Shown one piece after another: positions 50,501-58,895 of a DNA stretch of 64,000 nt. Position numbers and translations under genes: made by a program. The notes under the pieces are model-generated. The model searched no databases, was not told the origin of the DNA, and saw only the letters and a program-made list of their open reading frames with translations. Where the stretch lies: NCBI RefSeq assembly GCF_021531435.1, contig NZ_JAFBIS010000006.1:61147-125146 (forward strand). The letters run 5' to 3'. The stretch's first letter is position 1; every line of letters begins with the position of its first letter. The stretch is from Oscillibacter valericigenes (lineage in GTDB: Bacteria; Bacillota; Clostridia; Oscillospirales; Oscillospiraceae).

Positions 50501-51730
50501 ATGAAAACTGACCGTCCCTTTCCCCGTTTTACCGTCACCCCCAAGGCGGAGGCCGCCATCCTCCGGGGCCATCCCTGGGTCTACGACGCGGAGGTGCTCT
50601 CTGTGGAAGGCGCCCCGGAAAACGGAAAATTGGTGGATATCGTAAGCAAAAAAGGCCGGTATCTTGGCACAGGCTTCCTGTCGGAGCAGTCCAAAATTCG
50701 CGTCCGGCTCATCTCCCGCAACGCCAATGACCGCTTTGACGAAGCCTTCTGGCAGCGGAAGCTCCGCTGGGCCTGGGACTACCGCAAAAGCGTCATGGAA
50801 GAGGCCGACCTGGACTGCTGCCGCGTCATCTTCGGCGAGGCGGACGCCTTCCCCGGGCTGACCGTGGACAAGTTCCACGACCTGCTCAGCGTCCAGGTGC
50901 TGTCCGTGGGCATGGAGGGCATCAAGGACATGCTGCTGCCCGCCCTGGTGGACATTCTGCGGGAGGACGGCCATGCCATCCGGGGCGTATTCGAGCGGAA
51001 CGACGTGGCCCTGCGGGACAAGGAGGGCCTTCCCCAGTACAAGGGCTGGTTCCCCCTGCCCGGTGAGGAGACGCCGGACTCCCCTGTCGTGGAAATTACC
51101 GAAAACGGCATCAAATATTTGGTGGATGTGGAGAACGGGCAGAAGACCGGGTTCTTCCTGGACCAGAAGTACAACCGCCGGGCGGTGGGCCGGCTGGCAA
51201 AGGGCAAGACCGTGCTGGACTGCTTCACCCACACCGGCTCCTTCGCCCTGAACGCCGCCATGGGCGGGGCGAAGCACGTCACCGCCGTGGATGTGTCCGA
51301 GTCCGCCGTGGAGATGGCCCGGGCCAACGCGGAGTGCAACGGGCTGTCCGATGTGGTGGACTGCGTGGCCGCCAACGTGTTCGACCTGCTGCCCCAGCTG
51401 GAAAAGGAGCCACCGAAGTACGACTTCATCATCCTGGACCCCCCGGCCTTTACCAAGAGCCGCAAGACCGTGGCCAACGCCATCACCGGTTACAAGGAGA
51501 TCAACTACCGGGCCATGAAGCTGCTGCCCCGGGGCGGGTATCTGGCCACCTGCTCCTGCTCCCATTTCGCCACGGAGGAGAAATTCGTGGCGATGCTCCA
51601 CGACGCGGCCAGGGACGCCGGGGTGCAGCTCCGGCAGATCGAGGCCCGGCAGCAGAGCTGCGACCACCCCATCCTCTGGGGCGTGGAGGAGACCAATTAC
51701 CTGAAATTCTACCTGTTCCAGGTGGTCTGA
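50501..51730 (+). CDS. class I rRNA large-subunit methyltransferase (RlmI-like)
   Basis: A 409-residue enzyme with an N-terminal PUA domain (about 10-85: ILRGHPWVYDAEVLSVEG, GSKGRYLGTG-like SKKGRYLGTGFL) and a C-terminal SAM-dependent methyltransferase domain with DCFTHTGSFALNAAMGGA and DPPAFTKSRKT. Homologues methylate cytosine C5 in 23S rRNA (RlmI, m5C1962). The catalytic cysteine is in ATCSCSHF. It is followed one base later by a small unknown gene, so both are cotranscribed. Confidence 0.92.
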   Translation: MKTDRPFPRFTVTPKAEAAILRGHPWVYDAEVLSVEGAPENGKLVDIVSKKGRYLGTGFLSEQSKIRVRLISRNANDRFDEAFWQRKLRWAWDYRKSVMEEADLDCCRVIFGEADAFPGLTVDKFHDLLSVQVLSVGMEGIKDMLLPALVDILREDGHAIRGVFERNDVALRDKEGLPQYKGWFPLPGEETPDSPVVEITENGIKYLVDVENGQKTGFFLDQKYNRRAVGRLAKGKTVLDCFTHTGSFALNAAMGGAKHVTAVDVSESAVEMARANAECNGLSDVVDCVAANVFDLLPQLEKEPPKYDFIILDPPAFTKSRKTVANAITGYKEINYRAMKLLPRGGYLATCSCSHFATEEKFVAMLHDAARDAGVQLRQIEARQQSCDHPILWGVEETNYLKFYLFQVV

Positions 51731-51731
51731 C

Positions 51732-52283
51732 ATGAAAAAGCTGTATGTGGACGCAGTTTCCCTGAACGGCGGCGGCGCGTTTGTCCTGGAGACAGGCAAG
51801 CAGGCAGAGCTTGTTTACGCCGGGGTCACGGTGTACAGCATGAGCCCCCGGGAGCGGCCGGACTATGACGCTTTGGAGCAGGCCAACGGCCTGCGGTTCC
51901 TGTTCGACGATATGGTTGCTCCGGAGCTGCCCTGCTACCCGGTTCCCCAAATGGATGTATTCGCCCTGGATGACGGCGGCTGGTTTGCCTCCCTGGGCGG
52001 CTTTACGGGGCTGGACGAACCCTGGCCCATCGTGTACCTCCGGCGGGACGGCGCCCTGCTGCGGGCCGCGGACGATCTGGCCGCTTTCGCCCGCCTTCTG
52101 CAAAGAGGCGGCTGGCGGGAAACGATGGTCCCGGAGCCCTCTGAGGTCCGTCTCTTTCCCTCCCGGCGGGACGCGGAAGCCGCGCTGGAATTTGTCGCGC
52201 TACCCCCACCGCAGTGCCTCGATGTCGTGGGTCTTTCGGAGAAATTGGGCGGAGCAGACGGCGTCGGCGGTGAAAATCAGTAA
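51732..52283 (+). CDS. hypothetical protein downstream of the RlmI-like gene
   Basis: A 183-residue acidic, soluble protein without a family I recognise. It starts one base after the methyltransferase stop, with ribosome-site potential only inside that gene (TTCCAGGTGG). It is rich in leucine, alanine and acidic residues, with aromatic-proline motifs such as DEPWPIVYLRR. Its last 28 codons overlap the convergent CmpB-type membrane gene by 84 bases, and this tail is glycine-rich (GGADGVGGENQ), so the true end of the folded domain may be earlier. Codon use is normal for this genome, supporting a real gene. Confidence 0.65.
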   Translation: MKKLYVDAVSLNGGGAFVLETGKQAELVYAGVTVYSMSPRERPDYDALEQANGLRFLFDDMVAPELPCYPVPQMDVFALDDGGWFASLGGFTGLDEPWPIVYLRRDGALLRAADDLAAFARLLQRGGWRETMVPEPSEVRLFPSRRDAEAALEFVALPPPQCLDVVGLSEKLGGADGVGGENQ

Positions 52284-52706
52284 GAAGATATAGGTCGCCT
52301 GCCAGGGAATGACCGCCGCGATGCTCTCCACCCACGGCTGCACCCACCACACCGCCAGGGCGGTCAGCAGGCCCCAGATGACGGTGAAGGGCAGGCAGAC
52401 GCGGCCCCGGAGATTGCCGGGGACACGGGCGTAATTCCAAAACTGTACGCCCAAAAACACCTCACAGGCCCAGTGGTAACCGTATTCTACCGCCGTGGCC
52501 GCCAGGCCCCCCCACAGCACCAGCCACAGCCCCCGCACCGGCAGGGCCAGCACCGCCAGCATCCCCAGGCCGTACACCGGACACAGGGGCAGCAGCAGGA
52601 AGCATTTCCGGCCCTGGTTGGGGGAATGGGTGGCCGCCGCGAAGACTTTTTCCAGGCCATATCCCAAAAAGCTGTATATCCAGAAGATCCAAAGCCAACG
52701 CGCCAC
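52200..52706 (-). CDS. putative ABC-transporter permease-like protein (CmpB family)
   Basis: A 168-residue membrane protein with about five helices, of the ABC_trans_CmpB family (PF06541): WIFWIYSFLGYGLEKVFAA at the N-terminus, CPVYGLGMLAVL, and FWNYARVPGNLRGRVCLPF are typical. Despite the family name, no transport partner is known; members are common in Clostridia. The GTG at 52706 is chosen because GGGAGG lies seven bases upstream. Its 3' end overlaps the convergent neighbour. Confidence 0.85.
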   Translation of the reverse strand: MARWLWIFWIYSFLGYGLEKVFAAATHSPNQGRKCFLLLPLCPVYGLGMLAVLALPVRGLWLVLWGGLAATAVEYGYHWACEVFLGVQFWNYARVPGNLRGRVCLPFTVIWGLLTALAVWWVQPWVESIAAVIPWQATYIFLLIFTADAVCSAQFLRKTHDIEALRWG

Positions 52707-52822
52707 ACTGCCGCCTCCCTTTTCGTTCAGTGTCTCCGGGAAGCGGCAGCCTATTCCCGCGCTGCGCTGGCAGTTTTTTCGCATATTCTACATTTACTTA
52801 CCAAAAAAGGAGGCGATTCCCC

Positions 52823-53395
52823 ATGGCGGATACCTGGGAAGCACTGAAACAGGACTGTATGGCCTGCCGTGGCTGCGCCCTGGCGGAGACCCGCACCAAT
52901 GTGGTCTTCGGCGACGGCGCCAGGGACGCGGAGATCCTGTTCATCGGTGAGGGCCCCGGCCAGAACGAGGATGAGCAGGGCGTGCCCTTTGTGGGCCGTG
53001 CCGGACAGCTTTTGGACGATATGCTGGAGATCATCCATCTGGACCGCACCAAGGTCTACATCGCCAACGTGGTGAAGTGCCGCCCGCCGCAGAACCGGGA
53101 CCCGCTGAATGTGGAACAGGACGCCTGCATCGGTTTCCTCCGGCGGCAGACGGCCCTCATCCGGCCCAAGATCATCGTGTGCCTGGGCCGCATCGCGGCG
53201 AAAGCCATCATCAAGGAGGATTTTAAGATCACCAGTGAGCACGGCCAGTGGTTTGCCCGTGGCGGCGTCCAGATGACCGCCATCTACCACCCCGCCGCGC
53301 TGCTGCGGGACGTGAGCAAGCGGCCGGAGACCTTTGAGGATCTGAAATCCATCCAGTCCAAGATCCGGGAACTGTGTGAGCACACGGAAGTATAA
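52823..53395 (+). CDS. family 4 uracil-DNA glycosylase
   Basis: A 190-residue DNA repair enzyme that removes uracil from DNA. It has the iron-sulphur cysteines of the UDGa family (C12 and C15 in CMACRGC, plus two later cysteines), the GEGPGQNEDEQGVPFVGRAGQLLD active-site region and the HPAALLR motif. The family is oxygen-sensitive and typical of anaerobes and thermophiles. The ATG at 52823 follows AAAAGGAGG. A terminator follows at once. Confidence 0.94.
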   Translation: MADTWEALKQDCMACRGCALAETRTNVVFGDGARDAEILFIGEGPGQNEDEQGVPFVGRAGQLLDDMLEIIHLDRTKVYIANVVKCRPPQNRDPLNVEQDACIGFLRRQTALIRPKIIVCLGRIAAKAIIKEDFKITSEHGQWFARGGVQMTAIYHPAALLRDVSKRPETFEDLKSIQSKIRELCEHTEV

Positions 53396-53428
53396 AAACC
53401 AGCGGGAGATGTTCCCGCTGGCTTTTTT
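53396..53428 (+). terminator. terminator after the uracil-DNA glycosylase gene
   Basis: AACCAGCGGGA, five-base loop, complement, then CTTTTTT. Confidence 0.9.
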
Positions 53429-53434
53429 GGTCCT

Positions 53435-53468
53435 ATTGTTAACCTATTTTAAATCTATGGTTGACAAT
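53435..53468 (+). promoter_or_regulatory. BirA-type biotin operator
   Basis: ATTGTTAACC, 14 bases, GGTTGACAAT: an inverted repeat with one mismatch matching the Firmicutes BirA site (TTGTTAAC-N14-16-GTTAACAA). Its right arm contains the -35 hexamer of bioY. Confidence 0.88.
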
Positions 53469-53489
53469 TCCGCTGATACGCGGTATCCT
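53461..53489 (+). promoter_or_regulatory. promoter of bioY
   Basis: -35 TTGACA (53461-53466), 17-base spacer, -10 TATCCT (53484-53489). BirA bound to its operator would cover the -35. Confidence 0.75.
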
Positions 53490-53521
53490 TTGATGCAGGA
53501 TCAGACAAGGAGGCACTTTTC

Positions 53522-54085
53522 ATGGAAACTTCTTCCGCCCCGTCCCGCCTGCGGACGCTGGATATGGCTTATATCGCGCTGTTTGCCGTGCTGATGGCGG
53601 TCTGCGCCTGGATCACCGTTCCCCTGCCAAAGCCCCTGGTGCAGTTCACCCTGCAGACCTTCGCCATGTTCATGGCCCTCACCACCCTGGGCGGCCGGCG
53701 GGGGCTGTACGCCATGGTGGTGTATCTGCTGCTGGGCGCCGTGGGCGTGCCGGTGTTCTCCGGCTTCCGGGGCGGTCTGGGCGTCCTGCTGGACACCACC
53801 GGCGGCTATATCATCGGTTTTGTGGCTGCCGCCCTGGTCTACTGGCTGCTGACGGCCAAACTGGGGGATTCCCTTCCCGTGATGGTAGCCGCCTGCGTGC
53901 TGGGACTGGCGGTGTGCTACGCCTTTGGCACCGCCTGGTTCCTGGTGGTATACGCGCGGGTCAACGGTCCCATCGGCGTCACGACGGCGCTGGGCTGGTG
54001 CGTGTTCCCCTACATCATCCCGGACCTTTTGAAACTGGCCTTGGCGATCATCCTCTCCCGGCGGGTAAAAAAATTCCTGAAATAA
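53522..54085 (+). CDS. bioY: BioY, biotin-specific ECF transporter subunit
   Basis: A 187-residue membrane protein with six helices, the substrate-binding S component of an energy-coupling factor transporter for biotin. Family motifs: PLPKPLVQFTLQTFAMFMA, LLLGAVGVPVFSGFRGGLG and TGGYIIGF. The shared ECF ATPases and T component are not in this window. A BirA-type operator overlaps the promoter, so biotin excess should repress it. The ATG follows AAGGAGG. Confidence 0.96.
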   Translation: METSSAPSRLRTLDMAYIALFAVLMAVCAWITVPLPKPLVQFTLQTFAMFMALTTLGGRRGLYAMVVYLLLGAVGVPVFSGFRGGLGVLLDTTGGYIIGFVAAALVYWLLTAKLGDSLPVMVAACVLGLAVCYAFGTAWFLVVYARVNGPIGVTTALGWCVFPYIIPDLLKLALAIILSRRVKKFLK

Positions 54086-54086
54086 T

Positions 54087-54116
54087 GAAAACGCGCCCGG
54101 GCAGGCGCGTTTTTCT
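54087..54116. terminator. terminator, bioY/GNAT gene
   Basis: AAAACGCGCC, loop CGGGCA, GGCGCGTTTTT; between convergent genes. Confidence 0.88.
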
Positions 54117-54117
54117 T

Positions 54118-54603
54118 TTAAAATGTGAGCCGCATTTCATACCACACCACGCCGCCGTGGGTGGACTGGGAGACGCCCTCATTGACGAAGCCCAGCTTGC
54201 CGTAGTAGTGCAGGAGCTTGTCCTTGCAGGTCAGAACGCAGCCCTTCCGGCCCTGGGCCTTGGCGTCGGCGATGACCTGCCGGAGCACCTGCTCCGCCAG
54301 CCCTAAGCGGCGGTATTCCGGCAGGGTGTTGACACCGAAGATCATCTGCCAGGCGCCGTTTTCGTCGTGGAAGGATACGTCAGCGTACATCTCGTCCCGG
54401 AGGTGGGGTTCGTCGGTGACCAGACCGTTGACGAAGCTGACGAGGGTGCCGTTGTCATCCTCCATCAGCCAGAAGTGGTTGGGATACACCGCCAGCCGTT
54501 TGGCAAAGTCCGCCTCCGTGGCGGCCTCGGCAGCGGGAAAACAGGCGGCCTCCACCGCCGTCACGGCGGGCAGGTCCGCCATAACAGCGGTACGAATGTG
54601 CAT
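54118..54603 (-). CDS. GNAT-family N-acetyltransferase
   Basis: A 161-residue acetyl-CoA-dependent acyltransferase. The acetyl-CoA-binding core is NTLPEYRRLGLAEQVLRQVIADAKAQGRK (R-x-x-G-x-A-like), with YYGKLGFVNEG near the C-terminus. The substrate is unknown. It is encoded 13 bases downstream of the XRE-cupin regulator gene and is probably its coregulated partner. Confidence 0.9.
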   Translation of the reverse strand: MHIRTAVMADLPAVTAVEAACFPAAEAATEADFAKRLAVYPNHFWLMEDDNGTLVSFVNGLVTDEPHLRDEMYADVSFHDENGAWQMIFGVNTLPEYRRLGLAEQVLRQVIADAKAQGRKGCVLTCKDKLLHYYGKLGFVNEGVSQSTHGGVVWYEMRLTF

Positions 54604-54616
54604 GGGACAGGACTCC

Positions 54617-55171
54617 TTATTTCAAATATTGGTAGATCAGCAGCAGCCGGGCGGTGGAGTTGGTCATGTTCTCGAAGCGGTAGGGCCGGTCGGCGGCAAA
54701 GCGCACCGCGTCCCGCTCCACCATGTGGAAGGTCTCCCCCTCCGCCTCCAGCGTCACCGTGCCGGAGAGGAGGGTGGCGTAGCAGATACAGCCGGGAACG
54801 GACAGCTCCGGCTCATACCGGGCGCTGATGTACAGGTCCAGGAAATAGCTCTCGATGCGGGTGGCGTCGTCGTAGGAAAAGTTGGGCCGCAGGACAGCTT
54901 TGCCCCCGTCCAGGCGGACGGGCTTGGTGTCCACCTCCCGGTACTGGGCCAGGGACACGAAATCGTCATTTTCCAGCAGGACCTCGGCGGGCACCTTCAG
55001 CGCCGCCGCCAGCTTCCCCAGGATGGCCACGGAGGGGTTGGCCTCCCCCCGCTCGATCTGGCCCAGCATACTGCGGGACACGCCGGACTCCGCCGCCAGA
55101 CGCTCCATGCTCAGTTTTTTGCTTTTTCGGATACGCTTGATGTTCTCGGCAACGGCGCGGTTCAGTTCCAT
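54617..55171 (-). CDS. XRE-family regulator with a cupin domain
   Basis: A 184-residue transcription factor: an N-terminal helix-turn-helix (about 7-62; MERLAAESGVSRSMLGQIERGEANPS) and a C-terminal cupin (about 105-182) that usually binds a small metabolite. Regulators of this type control amino acid, polyamine or envelope genes, often the adjacent one, here a GNAT acetyltransferase. A TTGACA/TACTAT promoter lies upstream. Confidence 0.93.
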   Translation of the reverse strand: MELNRAVAENIKRIRKSKKLSMERLAAESGVSRSMLGQIERGEANPSVAILGKLAAALKVPAEVLLENDDFVSLAQYREVDTKPVRLDGGKAVLRPNFSYDDATRIESYFLDLYISARYEPELSVPGCICYATLLSGTVTLEAEGETFHMVERDAVRFAADRPYRFENMTNSTARLLLIYQYLK

Positions 55172-55224
55172 AAGGTGCCATCCTCTCCGGCAAAACAGCC
55201 ACTATACTGCTCGTTCTTCTTTTT

Positions 55225-55253
55225 ATAGTAGGCGAACCTCCGGATTTTGTCAA
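55225..55253 (-). promoter_or_regulatory. promoter of the XRE-GNAT operon
   Basis: Minus-strand -35 TTGACA (55248-55253), 17-base spacer, -10 TACTAT (55225-55230). Confidence 0.55.
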
Positions 55254-55256
55254 GGA

Positions 55257-55283
55257 AAAGCGGGAGCCAAAAGGCTCCCGCTT
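55257..55283 (-). terminator. terminator after cysS
   Basis: AAAGCGGGAGCC, loop (TTTT on the minus strand), complement, then TTTTCC; downstream of cysS. Confidence 0.8.
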
Positions 55284-55364
55284 TCATTTTTTCTTATACT
55301 AGAATCCAACACGCAAAGCGCGGCGGTTCCCATTCAAATATCTTATTTTAATGGGAGAGTAGTA

Positions 55365-56813
55365 TTACACGCGCTTCCAGCTGGCGCCGCCCTTGGTGTC
55401 GATGATCTCGATGCCCTGGGCTTTCAGCTCATCGCGGATGCGGTCGGCCTCCGCGAAGTTCTTGGCCTTCTTGGCCTCATAGCGCTGGAGGACCAGCGCG
55501 TCGATGGCGGGGTCGCCCTCGCCGGTGACGATATACACGCCATTATGCTGGGCGATGACCTGGGCGGGCTTGGTATCCCGGAATGCCGCCGCCTTTTCCA
55601 GCAGGCTCAGGCTCAGCACCTGGTCGAAGTCCCCGATCAGGGCCAGCTTGGTGGCGTCGTTGGTCTTGGCCTTCAGGACATCGAAGATGGCCGTCACGCC
55701 CATGGAGGTATTCAGGTCGTTGCCCATGGTCTGGAGGAACTTGGCCTTGTACTCGTCGAACACAGCCGGGTCCACCGTACCGTTATTGGGGTCCAGCGCA
55801 GCGATCTTCTTTTGCAGTTTCAAATAAGCGCCGGCAGCGTTGTCCAGATTCTCCCAGGTAAACACCAGGGCCTTGCGGTAATGGCTCTGAAGGCAGAAAT
55901 AGCGGTAGGCCAGGGGATCGTAGCCCTTCTCCTCCAGCAGGGAGACCGTCAGGAACTCGCCCTTGGACTTGCTCATCTTACCGTCGGAGGTGTTCAGGTG
56001 GTGGACATGGAACCACTGCTGGCACCAGGGATGGCCCAAGTAGCTCTCGGACTGGGCGATCTCATTGGTGTGGTGGGGGAAGGCGTTGTCAATGCCGCCG
56101 CAGTGGAGGTCCAGGTACTCGCCGTTGTATTTCAGGGAGATGCCGGAGCACTCGATATGCCAGCCGGGATAGCCCACGCCCCAGGGAGAATCCCACTTCA
56201 GGGCCTGGTCCTCGAACTTGGACTTGGTGAACCAGAGGACGAAGTCGTTCTTGTTGCGCTTGTTGGTGTCCTCCTCCACGCCCTCCCGGACGCCCACGGC
56301 CAGGTCCTCCTCGTCGTGGTCGTTGAACACATAGTAGTGGCTGAGCTTGGAGGTATCAAAATACACGTTGCCGCCGGCGAAATAGGCGAAGCCGGTGTCC
56401 TCCAGGTGCTTGACGATCTTGATGAAGTCGTCGATGAGGCCGGTGGCGGGCTGGACCACGTCGGGCCGCTTGATGTTCAGCTTCCGGCAGTCCTCGAAGA
56501 AGGCGTCGGTATAGAACTGGGCGATCTCCATGACGGTCTTGTGCTCCCGCTTGGCGCCCTTGAGCATCTTATCCTCGCCCTCGTCGGCGTCGGAGGTCAG
56601 GTGGCCCACGTCGGTGATGTTCATCACGCGGTTCACGCTGTACCCGGCGTAGCGCAGGTACTTCTCCAGCACGTCCTCCATGATATAGCTGCGCAGATTG
56701 CCGATGTGGGCGAAATGGTACACCGTGGGGCCGCAGGTGTACATTTCCACATGGCCGGGGGTGTGGGTCTTGAATTCTTCCTTCTTATGGGTCGCTGAAT
56801 TGTACAGATACAT
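55365..56813 (-). CDS. cysS: cysteinyl-tRNA synthetase
   Basis: A 482-residue class I synthetase that charges tRNA-Cys. It has YTCGPTVYHFAHIGNLRSY (zinc cysteine and HIGN, the HIGH motif), GYPGWHIECSG with the zinc ligands, FPHHTNEIAQSES, and KMSKSKGEF. The DALR-type and C-terminal anticodon regions follow. The ATG at 56813 gives the family start MYLYNS. It begins one base after the cysE stop, with its ribosome site inside cysE; both are under a T-box leader that senses uncharged tRNA-Cys. Confidence 0.97.
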   Translation of the reverse strand: MYLYNSATHKKEEFKTHTPGHVEMYTCGPTVYHFAHIGNLRSYIMEDVLEKYLRYAGYSVNRVMNITDVGHLTSDADEGEDKMLKGAKREHKTVMEIAQFYTDAFFEDCRKLNIKRPDVVQPATGLIDDFIKIVKHLEDTGFAYFAGGNVYFDTSKLSHYYVFNDHDEEDLAVGVREGVEEDTNKRNKNDFVLWFTKSKFEDQALKWDSPWGVGYPGWHIECSGISLKYNGEYLDLHCGGIDNAFPHHTNEIAQSESYLGHPWCQQWFHVHHLNTSDGKMSKSKGEFLTVSLLEEKGYDPLAYRYFCLQSHYRKALVFTWENLDNAAGAYLKLQKKIAALDPNNGTVDPAVFDEYKAKFLQTMGNDLNTSMGVTAIFDVLKAKTNDATKLALIGDFDQVLSLSLLEKAAAFRDTKPAQVIAQHNGVYIVTGEGDPAIDALVLQRYEAKKAKNFAEADRIRDELKAQGIEIIDTKGGASWKRV

Positions 56814-56814
56814 T

Positions 56815-57498
56815 TCAGGCCGTCTCCTTCCGTTCATTCGGTTCTTTGTTCTCTTTCAGCTCCTGCAGTTCTTTCTCCAGGGATTCGATCCGCTGGGACA
56901 TCGCCACCAGCTCATCCACGATGGGGTCGGACACGTGGATCTGGTCCACGTCGTCGGCGTAATAGACAGGCTTGCCGTTCACCCGCACCACCCGGGCGGG
57001 CACGCCCACGGCGGTACAGCCGGGAGGCACTTCGCCCAGCACCACGGCGCCTGCCGCGATGCGGGCGTTGTCGCCCACGGTGAAGGGGCCCAGCACCTTG
57101 GCGCCGGAGCCGACCAATACGTTGTTGCCCAAAGTCGGGTGGCGCTTGCCCTTATCCTTGCCGGTGCCGCCCAGGGTCACGCCCTGGTAGAGCAGGCAGT
57201 CGTCGCCGATCTCGGCGGTCTCGCCGATGATGATGCCCATGCCGTGGTCGATGACCAGCCGGTGGCCGATGGTGGCGCCGGGATGAATTTCAATGCCGGT
57301 CCAGAAGCGGTTCCACTGGGAGACGCACCGGGCCAGGAAAAAGCGGCGGTGGACATACAGCCAGTGGGCCAGCCGGTGGTAGAGGACGGCGTGGACGCCG
57401 GGGTAGAGGAGAAAGATCTCCAGCTTGCTGCGGGCCGCGGGGTCGCGGCGCTGGTAGGCGGCCAGCAGGCCGCCCAGTCGGGTCACTCGTTTTGCCAT
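56815..57498 (-). CDS. cysE: CysE, serine O-acetyltransferase
   Basis: A 227-residue left-handed beta-helix enzyme that makes O-acetylserine, the precursor of cysteine. An N-terminal helical domain (about 1-60, with HRLAHWLY) leads into hexapeptide repeats with [28 protein letters not shown], and [14 protein letters not shown]; the catalytic histidines are in IDHG. The C-terminus has a charged helical extension ([20 protein letters not shown]) beyond the usual end. The ATG at 57498 is used; the frame upstream runs into the T-box. cysE and cysS form one operon. Confidence 0.95.
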   Translation of the reverse strand: MAKRVTRLGGLLAAYQRRDPAARSKLEIFLLYPGVHAVLYHRLAHWLYVHRRFFLARCVSQWNRFWTGIEIHPGATIGHRLVIDHGMGIIIGETAEIGDDCLLYQGVTLGGTGKDKGKRHPTLGNNVLVGSGAKVLGPFTVGDNARIAAGAVVLGEVPPGCTAVGVPARVVRVNGKPVYYADDVDQIHVSDPIVDELVAMSQRIESLEKELQELKENKEPNERKETA

Positions 57499-57527
57499 AG
57501 AAAATTGCTCCTTGTGTCGGTCGGGAG

Positions 57528-57757
57528 AAAAAAATCGCCTCCCGTACCAAAGTACGAGAGGCGACGAATCGCGGTTCCACTCTCTTTTATCACTCAAGGG
57601 GCCCATAACGGGGGCCAGGCGGAGGGCTTCTGCATCCCCCGCGCTCCCGGACGCACTTCGCAGTCCCCTCCGCAGGCGCGCTTACAGCCGGTGACGCGCC
57701 CTCTCTGTTCTTTGGGTGAACTGTTACTCTTTCCGTTCATCACGCTATTGGATTTAC
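57528..57757 (-). promoter_or_regulatory. T-box leader of cysE-cysS (tRNA-Cys sensing)
   Basis: Read on the minus strand this 230-base leader carries the T-box core GAGTGGAACCGCGA (around 57569-57582; consensus AGGGTGGNACCGCG) and ends in a terminator hairpin (TCGCCTCCCGTAC and near-complement, 57535-57564) followed by seven T residues. Upstream are stem I-like pairings, and a TGC cysteine codon in GAAGTGCGTCC (near 57652-57662) is a candidate specifier. Uncharged tRNA-Cys should stabilise the antiterminator and switch the operon on. Confidence 0.88.
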
Positions 57758-57763
57758 CCTAGT

Positions 57764-57792
57764 ATAGTAGCAGGAATTGAAATCGGTGTCAA
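57764..57792 (-). promoter_or_regulatory. promoter of the cysE-cysS T-box transcript
   Basis: Minus-strand -35 TTGACA (57787-57792), 17-base spacer, -10 TACTAT (57764-57769), immediately before the T-box. Confidence 0.7.
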
Positions 57793-57799
57793 GAGAAAT

Positions 57800-58894
57800 T
57801 CATCCCAAGTCCCGGTGGTCCAGCGCCGCCAGACCGAACCGGGCCGCCCGGGTGACGGTCTCCCGCTCCTCCTCGCTCCCGGCGGCGTCCCATTTGGCCC
57901 GCAGGTCCCGGAGAAACAGGCCCCGCAGGGAGTCCTCCCCCGCCCGGGCCCAGATGTCCGCCGCCATCCGGGTGTGGTCCCGGAGGTCCAGGGCGTAGAA
58001 CCGCTCCGCCAGAGCCTCCCGCAGAGCGGCATCGTCCACGCCGCCCTCTCCGGTCTCCCCGGTGAGCAGGATGCGGTAGAGGTCCTTCTCCGTCTCCGAC
58101 GGAAGGGCTTCCTCCACGGCCCCGCGGGGGTCCTTGCCTGTCACATCCACTTCCAATACCTCATAGCGCCGCAGGGCAAAGGGCACAAAGGTCAATGTCA
58201 CTTCGCCGTCCTCCGACAGTGTACCCTGATAAAAGCCCTTCTCCCCCAGCTCGTCAAAGCCCCGACCCTCCAGGCAGCCCGGCCAGGCGCAGACGGTTTT
58301 CCCGAAGGTCAGGGTCTCCGTCCGCTTGTGGATATGGCCCAGAGCCAGGTACGCAAGGCCGCTGGCGGCGACCTCCTCCCGGCGGATGGGGTCGTACCGG
58401 GCTTCGGCGGGCTCCAGCTCTCCGTGGAGGAGGCCAATGTGGATGCCGCCCTCCGGGGCGGTAAAGCCCGTCAGCAGGCCATCCGCCTGCTCCGCCGCGG
58501 TAAAGGCCGCGCCGTGGACGGTGACGCCCAGCTCCGGCACCTCCGCCGCCGTCATCCGGTTTTCCCGGAAAATGTATACATTTTCCGGCCACTCCACCGT
58601 CCGCCAGGGACTGCCATCGGTAACGCAGTCATGGTTGCCGGGGGCGATGAACACCCGGGCCGCCATCTTCCCCAGGGCCTGGGCCAGCTGCTCTCCGGTC
58701 TCCCGGAAAGCGCCAATGCTGTCGAACAGGTCTCCGGCCAGCAGCACCAGTTGGACGCCCTCCCGGTTCACGTAGTCCGCCAAACGGAACAGCGTCTCCC
58801 GGCACTCCCGCCGCCGGGCAGCCGCCTGCCGGGCGGGCAGGGCGCCGAAGGCACTGTCCAGATGAAAATCGGCGGCGTGGATAAATTTGAGCAT
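57800..58894 (-). CDS. SbcD/YhaO-like DNA repair metallophosphoesterase
   Basis: A 364-residue calcineurin-type phosphoesterase related to SbcD/Mre11 and Bacillus YhaO. The metal-binding motifs are FIHAADFHLDSAF, LAGDLFDS, APGNHDC, LLHGE and LGHIHKR, all present; the C-terminal capping region is about 110 residues. Such nucleases usually work with an SbcC/YhaN-type ATPase encoded next to them, but none is here. The gene starts one base after the ybaK-like stop, so it is in one operon with it. Confidence 0.87.
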   Translation of the reverse strand: MLKFIHAADFHLDSAFGALPARQAAARRRECRETLFRLADYVNREGVQLVLLAGDLFDSIGAFRETGEQLAQALGKMAARVFIAPGNHDCVTDGSPWRTVEWPENVYIFRENRMTAAEVPELGVTVHGAAFTAAEQADGLLTGFTAPEGGIHIGLLHGELEPAEARYDPIRREEVAASGLAYLALGHIHKRTETLTFGKTVCAWPGCLEGRGFDELGEKGFYQGTLSEDGEVTLTFVPFALRRYEVLEVDVTGKDPRGAVEEALPSETEKDLYRILLTGETGEGGVDDAALREALAERFYALDLRDHTRMAADIWARAGEDSLRGLFLRDLRAKWDAAGSEEERETVTRAARFGLAALDHRDLG

Positions 58895-58895
58895 A

